A DNA stretch of 32,296 bases from Bacteroidota bacterium. Lineage in GTDB: Bacteria > Bacteroidota > Bacteroidia > Sphingobacteriales > Sphingobacteriaceae. Location of the stretch: contig JABDAU010000045.1 of NCBI GenBank assembly GCA_013289045.1, forward strand, positions 1-32,296. The letters are read 5' to 3'. Position 1 is the stretch's first letter. Each line of letters starts with the position of its first letter. The position numbers and the translations under genes are program-made. The notes beneath the pieces were generated by a model, which searched no databases, was not told where the DNA came from, and was given only the letters and a program-made list of their open reading frames with translations. This document shows, one piece after another, positions 1 through 8,600 of the stretch.

Positions 1-1734
1 ATAATGGTTTGGGATGAATTTTGGTTAAATGCCAATCCTAATTTACCTGCCGATATTAATGTTTTTAATGCAAACGCTATTGAAAAGATCAAACGTTTTC
101 GCAACCACCCCGCAATAGCAGTTTGGTGTGCCGATAATGAAGGGTGGCCCGAACCACCTTTGAGTACATGGGTGAAAGAAGATATTGCCACGTTTGATGG
201 AGGCAACAGGTACTACCAGGCTAACTCGCATGCTGATGACCTTACGGGCAGTGGCCCCTGGGCAAGTTTTGAGCCGCGTTATTATTTCTCACCATATCCA
301 ACCGGCTTAGGCGGTAACAAGGGATGGGGCTTACGTACCGAATTAGGTACCGCGGTATTTGTGAACTTTGAAAGTTTTAAAAAGTTTATGCCTAAAGATA
401 AATGGTGGCCGCGCAATGAGATGTGGAACCAGCATTTCTTTGGCCCGTTGGCATTTAATGCCGGGCCCGATAGGTATGACGAGAGCATTACCACTAATTA
501 CGGCGCACCCACCGGCATTGAAGATTACTGCCGTAAGGCCCAATTACTGAATATTGTAACTAATAAGGCAATGTTCGAGGGATGGGAAGACCATATGGGC
601 GAGGACGCCTCAGGTTTAATGACCTGGATGAGCCAGTCGGCTTACCCGTCAATGGTTTGGCAAACTTATGATTATTACTATGACCTTACAGGTGCATTTT
701 GGGGCGCTAAAAAAGCCTGTGAGCCGTTGCACATACAATGGAACCCGGTAACCAATGCAATTAAGGTAATTAACACCTCGCGCCAGGATGCCAATGGCCT
801 AACCGCTACTGCCGATGTTTATAATATGGATGGCACTTTGGTAAAGCAATATAGCCTATCAGCAAATGTTGATGCGCTCTCTAACACAGCCGCCGAAGTT
901 TTTGATCTTAAATTCAATCCAAATAAAACAAACCTGGCCTTAAACAAGCAGGTTTTTGCTTCATCAACCACTACAGGCAAGCCAGGAGATGTAACTGATA
1001 ACAACATGGACACTCGTTGGGCGAGTGAGTCAAGAGATAATGAATGGATATATATCGACCTGGGAAAAGAAGAAGTGGTAAACGGAGTAGGGCTTAATTG
1101 GGAAAATGCTTATGCAAGCTCATTCAAGATACAGGTATCGGATGATGCGAAGCGATGGGAAGATGTATATAATACCACTGATGGAAAAGAAGGTGAAATG
1201 CAAATACAGTTTCCTGAAGTGAATGCACGTTATGTGCGCATGCTGGGTGTGGAGCGTGGTACATACTGGGGATATTCACTATATAATTTCGAAGTATACC
1301 AGGGTGATGTCCCGAGCGAAGGATTAAGTGATGTGCATTTTATAAAATTGGCTTTAAAAGACAATACAGGAAAACTGGTGTCGGATAATTTTTACTGGAG
1401 AGGCAATAAAAGGCGGGATTTTACTGCACTTAATACCTTACCTAAGGTGAACCTTAAAGTTAGCTACAAAACAGTTAAAGCCGATGGTAAATATATTATA
1501 ACTGCGCAGGTTACTAATCCTTCCTCAGCAGCAGCAGTAGCCTTTGATGTCAGGGTACACGCGATCCATTCATCTAATGGTGAACAAATATTGCCTGCCA
1601 TAATGAATGACAACTATTTCTCATTGCTAAAAGGCGAAACCAAGGAAGTACGGATTGAATTTGCAGCCGATGCTCTTGGAAACGATGAGCCCCAATTAAA
1701 AATAGATACCTATAATAACGAGTCATTCAAGTAA
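1..1734 (+). CDS. Glycoside hydrolase family 2 exo-glycosidase (beta-mannosidase / exo-glucosaminidase type), 5' truncated, with inserted F5/8 domain
   Basis: This is the C-terminal 577 codons of a GH2 enzyme that runs in from outside the window; the reading frame is open at base 1. The catalytic barrel carries the expected carboxylates. The Asn-Glu of WCADNEGWPEP (Glu at about residue 46 counted from the ATG at base 4) is the likely acid/base, and the Glu of LRTELG (about residue 113) is the likely nucleophile. The segment WMSQSAYPSMVWQTYDYYYD followed by GAKKACEP is typical of the exo-beta-glucosaminidase/mannosidase branch rather than beta-galactosidases. After the barrel comes an Ig-like domain interrupted at about residues 309-432 by an F5/8 type C (CBM32-like) domain (DTRWASES, IYIDLG, ARYVRMLG). 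The Ig strand pattern then resumes (FIKLALKD, SDNFYWRG), followed by a final Ig-like domain. Being exo-acting, it probably trims oligosaccharides in the periplasm, but its signal peptide is not visible. Its PUL may lie mostly upstream of the window. Exact sugar specificity cannot be read. Confidence 0.85.
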   Translation: MMVWDEFWLNANPNLPADINVFNANAIEKIKRFRNHPAIAVWCADNEGWPEPPLSTWVKEDIATFDGGNRYYQANSHADDLTGSGPWASFEPRYYFSPYPTGLGGNKGWGLRTELGTAVFVNFESFKKFMPKDKWWPRNEMWNQHFFGPLAFNAGPDRYDESITTNYGAPTGIEDYCRKAQLLNIVTNKAMFEGWEDHMGEDASGLMTWMSQSAYPSMVWQTYDYYYDLTGAFWGAKKACEPLHIQWNPVTNAIKVINTSRQDANGLTATADVYNMDGTLVKQYSLSANVDALSNTAAEVFDLKFNPNKTNLALNKQVFASSTTTGKPGDVTDNNMDTRWASESRDNEWIYIDLGKEEVVNGVGLNWENAYASSFKIQVSDDAKRWEDVYNTTDGKEGEMQIQFPEVNARYVRMLGVERGTYWGYSLYNFEVYQGDVPSEGLSDVHFIKLALKDNTGKLVSDNFYWRGNKRRDFTALNTLPKVNLKVSYKTVKADGKYIITAQVTNPSSAAAVAFDVRVHAIHSSNGEQILPAIMNDNYFSLLKGETKEVRIEFAADALGNDEPQLKIDTYNNESFK

Positions 1735-1748
1735 TAAAAAGTACCGCG

Positions 1749-3218
1749 ATGTTGCCCTATCAAACCCTGGTTGTTATTGAAGAAAAGAGCGATTTGTCAG
1801 TTTACAGGCAAATCGCAAACAGCCTTATTTCTTTAATTCAGCAGGGCAAGATCGCGCCGGGAACATTTTTACCGGGCACCAGGCAAATGGCCGGATTGAT
1901 ACATGTACATCGTAATACGATAATAAACGCCTATAACGAATTACTTGTACAAAATTGGATCGAAACACTGCCGCGGAAGGGTTACAGGGTAATCCTGGAA
2001 TTACCACTGGTTAAGCCGAGATCATTCAGGCCTGGGACAAATTATGACGAAAGCCTGAATGATAATGATTTCCCCCGGCATCGTCTTCCGCAAAGTGGTT
2101 TGCCGGATATTCCTTCTCATATCGACCGGATAATTGTAAATGACGGTTTACCTGACATTGATCTGATGCCTTTTAAGGAAATAATGAAAGAGTACCGGAT
2201 GTTGGTCAAAAGCCCGGAGCTAGAAACCATATTGGCCTCCGGCGACAACGGCGGCAGCGTAAAACTGAAAAATGCTACGTGCAGGTTTTTAAATAATTCA
2301 AGGGGGCTAAACATTACGCCTGATAAGATCATGCTAACGCGGGGTGCTCAAATGGCCATATTTATTGCCGTCGGGTTGCTTGTCAGCCCGGGAGATGAGA
2401 TTGTATTAAGTGACCCCGATTATATAATGGCCGGTGAGATATTTAAGCGGGCCGGTGCTGTAATCCATCGCATTACAGCGGATGATGATGGTATTAATAT
2501 AGATGAATTAGAACAGCTCCTGAGCCGTAAAAACATTAAACTGCTATACCTCGTGCCGCATCATCATCACCCTACTACAGTTACGCTTAGCATCGGCCGG
2601 AGGGCCAAATTACTTAGCCTTGTAAACCGGTTTAAATTTTGGATCATTGAAGATGATTTTGATTACGACTATCAATTCAAAAACAAACCTATCCTGCCAC
2701 TTGCCAGCGGTTGGCACGGCGGAAAAATTATCTATATCGGCTCCTTTACCAAGTTGCTCGCCCCGTCGTTCCGGCTGGGCTATTTGGTTGGCCCGGTTGA
2801 TTTAATTAAACAGGCAATAGCTTACCGCAGGCTGATAGACACCAGGGGCGATGTTATTATGGAAGAAGCCCTCGCTATTTTGATCGATACAGGCAGGCTC
2901 GACCGCCATATAAAGCGTTCCAATAAAACATATGAATCGCGTTGTGAACTGGCTTGCCGTTTAATAAGTGAATCTCTCGGTCATGCGGTTCAATTTAAAA
3001 AACCGGATGGTGGGTTAGCTATCTGGCTGAAATTTAATGAATGTTATCCCCTTGCCAAAATCATTTCCAAAGCGGCTGCGGCCGGTCTTGTACTTGCAGG
3101 CAGTGCCTACCATATCGGCGAAGACAAAAAACATAATGGCATCCGGTTTGGGTTCGCCTCGTTATCTGAAGATGAACTTTATAAAGCAGTAGCTATTTTA
3201 AAACAAGTAATAGCTTAA
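1749..3218 (+). CDS. MocR-type transcriptional regulator (GntR winged helix + class I aminotransferase fold)
   Basis: This 489-residue protein has the MocR/PdxR fusion architecture. Residues about 15-80 form a GntR winged helix (VYRQIANSLISLIQQGKIAPG, LPGTRQMAGLIHVHRNTI, then a wing ending LPRKGYRV). Residues about 130-485 are a fold-type I aminotransferase-like domain. The PLP-anchoring segment GSFTKLLAPSFRLGY places the Schiff-base lysine at K335, and WIIEDDFDYDYQF supplies the Asp expected to contact the pyridine nitrogen, so the PLP site looks intact. Family members sense PLP or amino compounds and often control vitamin B6, GABA or amino-acid genes; the ligand here is unknown. The start lies 14 nt after the GH2 stop, on the same strand, so co-transcription with the GH2 gene is likely, although MocR genes more often sit divergent from their targets. 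An odd run of four histidines (VPHHHHPTTVTLS) replaces the usual P-S-H-Q-x-P-T-G segment near the active site. Confidence 0.88.
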   Translation: MLPYQTLVVIEEKSDLSVYRQIANSLISLIQQGKIAPGTFLPGTRQMAGLIHVHRNTIINAYNELLVQNWIETLPRKGYRVILELPLVKPRSFRPGTNYDESLNDNDFPRHRLPQSGLPDIPSHIDRIIVNDGLPDIDLMPFKEIMKEYRMLVKSPELETILASGDNGGSVKLKNATCRFLNNSRGLNITPDKIMLTRGAQMAIFIAVGLLVSPGDEIVLSDPDYIMAGEIFKRAGAVIHRITADDDGINIDELEQLLSRKNIKLLYLVPHHHHPTTVTLSIGRRAKLLSLVNRFKFWIIEDDFDYDYQFKNKPILPLASGWHGGKIIYIGSFTKLLAPSFRLGYLVGPVDLIKQAIAYRRLIDTRGDVIMEEALAILIDTGRLDRHIKRSNKTYESRCELACRLISESLGHAVQFKKPDGGLAIWLKFNECYPLAKIISKAAAAGLVLAGSAYHIGEDKKHNGIRFGFASLSEDELYKAVAILKQVIA

Positions 3219-3606
3219 AGGTCTGATTTACATACCAGACTGGACTACCTGATTTATTTAAATCTGGTACATAAAGATTCGCAGCAGTAAGGATATTTTT
3301 GATAGTTAGAAGCTAAACACTTTCAAATGCAGGTTGTTGCGTTCAATAAAAACCATGACGTTAGTTATGGTAATCCAAATCACTGCATAATCCGGAATTG
3401 TTGACTTCGTGTTATAAACACCAATTTTTCGCCCTAAGCGATATAAACCATTATTAAAACTACTATGGGTAGAATTTTACTTAGTAAGGGATTAGCTGTA
3501 CTTTCCTGTTGCATATTGAACACGCGGCGGGGCTTATTAATAAGCATGATCACCGGTGGAAGTTGGGGCAGGATAGTTTTGATGGATTCATCGAGGGTTT
3601 AACAGC
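3219..3606. other. Non-coding spacer between the MocR gene and the ECF sigma gene
   Basis: No convincing gene lies in these 388 bases. A weak 7-bp inverted repeat (TACCAGA 3233-3239 with TCTGGTA 3263-3269) follows the MocR stop but has no T tract, so it is not a clear terminator. A 20-bp imperfect palindrome lies at 3352-3371. A match to the Bacteroidetes -7 consensus TAnnTTTG occurs at 3294-3301, but I see no TTTG-type -33 element at a suitable distance, so I do not call a promoter. The spacer must hold the promoter for locus A. Confidence 0.6.
3352..3371. promoter_or_regulatory. Imperfect 20-bp palindrome, candidate operator
   Basis: Arms ACCATGAC and GTTATGGT match at 7 of 8 positions around a GTTA centre. 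The site is about 235 bp upstream of the sigma factor start and 134 bp downstream of the MocR stop. It has the size expected for a dimeric regulator site, but no binding protein is shown; MocR autoregulation or control of locus A are both guesses. Confidence 0.25.
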
Positions 3607-4194
3607 ATGTCAGCTTACAGTAATTATTCTGATCAGGAACTTAAGGCATTACTTAAAAATAATGATCATAACGCTTTTACTGAGATATATAGCCGGTATT
3701 GGAAAAAAATGCTTTTAATTGCCTGGAATTATTCAAACGGGAGTGATGAAGCCAAAGACATAGTTGCCGATGTATTTATATCACTGTGGGAAAGGCGCAA
3801 CAAGGTTGATATTGACAACCTTCCTGCATTTTTAGCAACAGCAATAAAATTCAACATCTTCAAGCATTATCAAAAAATACAAAGGCGCAAGGCTTTGGCT
3901 GAAGCAAATTATGAGTTTGATGAAATAATAAATGATGAATCGAAACTTGATGCGCTGTTTTTAAAAGAATACATTAATGGTATTGTTGAGGAAATGCCTG
4001 AGAAATGCCGGATGGCGTTCCGCTATAGTCGCGAGGCCGGTTTAAAAAACAAAGAAATTGCCGATAAAATAAATCTTAGTGAAAAGGGAGTTGAGGCAAA
4101 CATTACCAAAGCGTTAAAGATAATTCGCGGTGAATTACAGAATTACGGTACAACCATCCTGGTATTTATCGCATTATACCTTACAAAAAGGTAA
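3607..4194 (+). CDS. ECF-family RNA polymerase sigma factor (FecI-like, PUL-associated)
   Basis: This 195-residue sigma-70 family factor has only regions 2 and 4. Region 2 spans about residues 20-90 (DHNAFTEIYSRYWKKM, then AKDIVADVFISLWERR, the usual region 2.2/2.3 signature). Region 4 spans about 125-180 (IVEEMPEKCRMAFRYSRE, KNKEIADKINLSEKGVEANITKAL, a helix-turn-helix for -35 recognition). The C-terminus ends in a short hydrophobic tail (TTILVFIALYLTKR), common in Bacteroidetes PUL sigma factors. The next gene is a FecR anti-sigma factor, then an STN-domain SusC, so it should direct transcription of locus A once released at the inner membrane. The ATG at 3607 was chosen because it gives the normal N-terminal length; the spacer to fecR is 96 nt. 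Confidence 0.9.
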   Translation: MSAYSNYSDQELKALLKNNDHNAFTEIYSRYWKKMLLIAWNYSNGSDEAKDIVADVFISLWERRNKVDIDNLPAFLATAIKFNIFKHYQKIQRRKALAEANYEFDEIINDESKLDALFLKEYINGIVEEMPEKCRMAFRYSREAGLKNKEIADKINLSEKGVEANITKALKIIRGELQNYGTTILVFIALYLTKR

Positions 4195-4290
4195 TTGATA
4201 AACCTGTTGTGCGGTTAATTAAAAAAAGTTTCTATTCCATTAGGGTAACAATCTTTTTACGGTACATAGTTGTAATAAACGCCGTACCAA

Positions 4291-5451
4291 TTGGACCCGA
4301 AAACTATCTACAACTTAATTCAAAAGTATAAGGATAATACTGCGTCAGATTCTGAAAAAAAGGAATTACTGGATTGGTACCGGTCTACGGTATACCAGGA
4401 TGCTCAGTTTCCCGAAGATGAGACCAGCGCTAATAAATATATCCTTAACCGCCTTCTATCCGAAACGAAACCCAAATCCAGGATACTTATCTATCGTAAC
4501 TGGGGGATAGCAGCTGCCTCGGTAATTATTGCAGCTTTTGGCATCAGTAAGTTTTTAATCAACCCCGAGGCAAAAAATACCAAACAAAAGCAAGCTCTAA
4601 ACCGCCAGCATGATATTCTACCGGGTGGCAATAAAGCCATATTGACATTAGCTAATGGGACCAAAATATCATTGACCGATGTTAAGAATGGCGCAATTGT
4701 CAGTCAGCGGAACATGCGTATCGTCAAACTGGCTAATGGTCAGTTAAAATATTCGTTTCAACTCATGGGTACCACTGGACAACTGGCGTCAAAAACTATT
4801 CCTGAAGCTGCCATTCAGTATAATACTATTGAAACGCCCAGGGGCGGGCAGTTCCAAATTGATTTGCCGGATGGTACACATGTGTGGCTTAACGCGATGT
4901 CATCTATCAGGTTCCCGCTTAATTTTTCGGTGCTTAAAGAACGCAGGGTCGAACTGGCAGGCGAAGCATGCTTTGAAGTGGTACATGATAAAGCTCACCC
5001 TTTTCGTGTAGTAACCGCAACCCAAACAGTCGAGGATATAGGGACACTTTTTGATGTTAACGCTTATAGCGATGAGAAAAGTACCAGAACCACTTTGTTA
5101 CGTGGCGCTGTAAAACTAACTGCCGGTAATAACAGCGTTGTGTTAAAGCCGGGCCAGCAAGCCGAAGCAGCCCAAAGCATTTTTGTGCACGGGGTTAATG
5201 CAGAAGCGGTGACAGCCTGGAAAGACGGTTATTTCAAATTCGATGATGAAAAGCTTGAGGACATTATGCGGCAGATGGCGAGGTGGTATAATATTGACGT
5301 TGTATACCAGGATGAAAGTTTAAAATCTGAAACTTTCGGGGCATTAACTACACGCTTTGCCAATATCTCAACGCTGCTGAAAATGCTGGAACAAACCGGG
5401 GACGTAAAATTCAGGATAAACGGGCCAACGGTAATAATCAGCAAAAAATAA
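4291..5451 (+). CDS. FecR-family anti-sigma factor (TTG start)
   Basis: This 386-residue single-pass inner-membrane protein has the FecR layout. A cytoplasmic sigma-binding segment at about 1-70 is followed by one transmembrane helix at about 71-91 (WGIAAASVIIAAFGISKFLI). A periplasmic FecR domain lies at about 180-290 (TPRGGQFQIDLPDGTHVWLN, ELAGEACFEV, PFRVVTATQTVEDIGTLFDV, LLRGAVKL, LKPGQQAE). A C-terminal DUF4974 domain lies at about 314-386 (YFKFDDEKLEDIMRQMARWY, LLKMLEQTGDVKF). It should hold the ECF factor and receive the signal from the STN domain of the downstream SusC. The start is unusual: no in-frame ATG exists between the upstream stop (TAA 4276-4278) and the conserved N-terminus, so TTG at 4291 is the best choice. 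A short GGTAC/GTACC inverted repeat (4261-4265 and 4284-4288) ends just before it and might lower initiation. Confidence 0.9.
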   Translation: MDPKTIYNLIQKYKDNTASDSEKKELLDWYRSTVYQDAQFPEDETSANKYILNRLLSETKPKSRILIYRNWGIAAASVIIAAFGISKFLINPEAKNTKQKQALNRQHDILPGGNKAILTLANGTKISLTDVKNGAIVSQRNMRIVKLANGQLKYSFQLMGTTGQLASKTIPEAAIQYNTIETPRGGQFQIDLPDGTHVWLNAMSSIRFPLNFSVLKERRVELAGEACFEVVHDKAHPFRVVTATQTVEDIGTLFDVNAYSDEKSTRTTLLRGAVKLTAGNNSVVLKPGQQAEAAQSIFVHGVNAEAVTAWKDGYFKFDDEKLEDIMRQMARWYNIDVVYQDESLKSETFGALTTRFANISTLLKMLEQTGDVKFRINGPTVIISKK

Positions 5452-5489
5452 ACCATTAAAAACCAATTTATAATTAAACAAAATTTATT

Positions 5490-5516
5490 ATGAGAGCAAA
5501 AAACAAGTCCGGCTAA
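5490..5516 (+). other. Possible 8-codon leader ORF upstream of susC
   Basis: ATG 5490 to TAA 5516 would encode MRAKNKSG. It follows an A+T-rich stretch like a Bacteroidota initiation region and lies between the fecR stop and a long hairpin. The arrangement resembles a leader peptide, but so short an ORF can arise by chance, and the call rests on position only. Confidence 0.25.
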
Positions 5517-5528
5517 TCCATAACCATT

Positions 5529-5589
5529 GGTTTATAAAGCGGAACAGAGGCACTTCCGATGCCCCTGCTCCAATTGGCTTTATAAATCC
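5529..5589 (+). promoter_or_regulatory. Long imperfect hairpin in the fecR-susC spacer
   Basis: Outer arms GGTTTATAAAGC (5529-5540) and GCTTTATAAATCC (5577-5589) pair along their whole length with one bulged A. Inner arms at 5541-5552 and 5560-5571 pair at 10 of 12 positions around a 7-nt loop. A 5-nt internal bulge separates the stems on the right side. No T tract follows, so it does not look like an intrinsic terminator. It would lie in the mRNA 47 nt before the susC start and could affect translation, processing or sigma-dependent initiation; which of these is unknown. Confidence 0.5.
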
Positions 5590-5635
5590 GAATGCAAGTT
5601 GACCTAACATTTTAAACTTAAAACAGCCATAACAA

Positions 5636-8600
5636 ATGTATAAAAATTTTACTGCAAACATTTGTATGCCTTCGGGCTACGCCAAGAAATTTCTGCTCAT
5701 CATGAAGATAACCACATTTCTACTGTTCCTTGCTTTTATGCAGGTAAGTGCGGCGGGTTTTTCTCAAAAAATAACATATCAAAAAAAGGATGCGACCTTA
5801 AAACAAATATTTTCCGAGTTTAACAAACAAACCGGGTACAATATTTTTTGGTCATCAAAGCGAATCAATGCAGCGCCCAAACTAAGTGTGAACTTCATAG
5901 GCGTACCTATTGAAGAGGCCTTGAAAACATGTTTAGACGGGTTAAACCTTACTTATACCATTGAAGGGAAATCCATAATTATAAAGGATCTGCCTGAGTC
6001 AGATCAATCAACCGCCCCCTCTAAAAAAATAACCATAACAGGTAAGGTTACCGACACGTTAGGCATAAAAATAACGGGAGCATCCATTACAGCGGAAAAC
6101 GTTAAGGGTATTGCTACGTCTACCGATGAAAATGGAAAATTTGTGTTGGATGTTGAGCCCGGAACCAGCCTGAAGATATCGTTCGTTGGGTTTGTCGATC
6201 AGCATGTTCTTGTAACCGAGGACAGAAAGATATACAATTTTGTTTTAAGAGAGGCAAAATCTCAAATGGAAGAAGTTGTGGTTCTGGCCTACGGCAAAAA
6301 AGAACGTAAAGAAGCCGTTGTTGGGTCCGTAACAACCATTAAACCCGGCGACCTGAGAATACCGGCAAGTAATTTAACCGATGCATTGGCAGGTTCGGCC
6401 GCAGGTATTATTGGATTTCAGAGTTCGGGACAACCCGGCCAGGACAATGCCACATTTTTCATAAGAGGGGTAACCACTTTTGGATATAATGTAAATCCAT
6501 TGATCCTGATCGATAACATCGAATTATCAACAAACGACCTGGCTCGTTTACAGGTGGACGATATCGAAAGTTTCTCTATACTGAAAGATGCCAGTGCTAC
6601 GGCTTTGTATGGAGCGAGGGGAGCGAACGGCGTTATCCTGGTCACCACAAAATCGGGTAAAGTAGGAAAGCCAACAATTAACTTCAGGCTGGAAAATTCT
6701 ATTTCGGAGAATACGCAATCGTTAAAAATAGCCGATCCCATAACCTACATGAACGACTTTAACGAGGCTACCCTTGGCCGCGATCCGTCACAACCGGTGC
6801 CTTTTAACCAAGATAAGATATTAAATACCGAAAATACAATTAACAAAGCCCCAGGGTACAATCCTTATGTATACCCTGCTGTTGACTGGCTGAAAATGCT
6901 TATAAAACCCCGGACAACTACGCAAAGGGCCGACCTGAGCGTAAGTGGGGGTACGCCGTTTGCACGTTATTATGTTTCGGGTTCCTATGACCTGGACCAT
7001 GGCAATTTGGTTGATGACCCCAACAACAATAACAGCGACAACGTAAAGTTTCAAAATTACCAATTACGTTCAAATATTAACCTAAACCTTACCAAAACAA
7101 CAGAAGCAGTGGTGAGATTTTCTGGGACTTTCAGCTCCTACGCCGGGCCCTTAACCACGGACGGTACCTTTAGCTCGGATGTTTACAAAATAGCCTTACA
7201 TACCAGTCCGGTATTGTTTCCGGCGTTTTTTCCGGCGGATTCAGCCAATCGCCAGACACAACATATTTTGTATGGCGCCCCCGAGGCGCTTGGCACACCA
7301 TACAATAATCCTTATGCATTGTTAGAGCGGGGACATAAAAACTCTTCAGAATCGAGAATGCTTGCGCAACTTGAGTTGAATCAAAATTTGAATTTTATTA
7401 CCGAAGGCCTGGCTTTCCATGGTATATTCAGTACAAATCGTTATTCGTATTTCGATTCTAATTTAGCGTATAACCCGTTTTATTATAACGTTTCAAGTTA
7501 TAATAAAGCTAATAATACCTATGTGTTAAACTGGCTTAACCAAACTCCGGGCGACGCAGAAGAGTATTTGCAGTATTTTCCGGGTACGCCAATTATAAGT
7601 AACCAGCTTTATTTACAGGGTAACATTGATTATTCTAAACAATTACATAACCACAATATATCTGCTAACTTAGTTTTCACACAGCAGCAAACGGTTTATT
7701 CAAACGCTTCTACGCTGATTGATGCTTTGCCGCACCGTAACCTTGGGGTAGCAGGCAGGGCAGCCTATAATTACCTGGGTAAATATTTCGCGGAGTTTAA
7801 CTTTGGCTATAATGGCTCAGAGCGCTTTAGCGCTAATAACAGGTATGGTTTTTTCCCTACTATTGGTGTAGGATGGCTGGTATCGGAAGAGAAATGGTTT
7901 GAACCTTTAGATAAGATATTTACCCGGTTTAAGTTAAGGGCAAGCTATGGCCTGGTTGGTAATGATGCTATAAGCGACAGACGTTTCTTTTACGCCTCAG
8001 ATGTTAACCTGAATGGGGGCGCTCCAGCTACTTTTGGTACTAATGCAGGGTATTCTCACCCTGGTGTGGCTATAAATAACTACGCCGACCCTAATGTAAC
8101 ATGGGAAACTTCCAAGCAATTAAATATAGGCCTGGAGATGACCTTATTAAAAAACCTGAATATTGTTGCCGAGGTTTATAATTACAACCGTTATAATATC
8201 CTGCAACAACGAAGTTATATCCCGTCAACATCTGGTCTTGAGGTTCCTATTTATGCTAATTTGGGTAAAGCAAATTCAAAAGGGCTTGACCTTACTTTAG
8301 ACTACAAACAAACTATTAATAAGGACTTGTCTATAACCGGGCGCGGAAACTTTACCTATGCAGTTGATAAGTATACTTATTATGAAGAACCTGATTACCC
8401 TGAAGCATACCGTCATTTTGTAGGGCAACCCATTCGCGAAGGATATGGCTACATAGCCGAACGTTTATTTGTTGACGATGCTGAAGCAGCTAGTTCACCC
8501 ACGCAGATCTTTTCACCAACAGGGAAAGCGCCTAAGGGTGGAGATATCAAATATCGTGATTTGAATGGCGATGGGATAATTGACAGCCGCGATGAAACTT

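Noticed and set aside
3233..3269. Inverted repeat TACCAGA/TCTGGTA after the MocR gene as a terminator
   Set aside because: Only 7 bp with a 23-nt loop and no T tract; too weak to call.
3509..3718. 69-codon ORF overlapping the start of the sigma gene
   Set aside because: It runs out of frame into the conserved sigma region 2; the sigma frame is clearly the real one.
5529..5589. Hairpin read as an intrinsic terminator between fecR and susC
   Set aside because: No T tract follows the right arm and the inner stem has mismatches and a 5-nt bulge; terminators elsewhere in the window look quite different.
6418..6741. 107-codon ORF antisense to susC of locus A
   Set aside because: It lies opposite a highly conserved plug domain whose coding frame explains the base pattern; the translation shows no domain or plausible start context.
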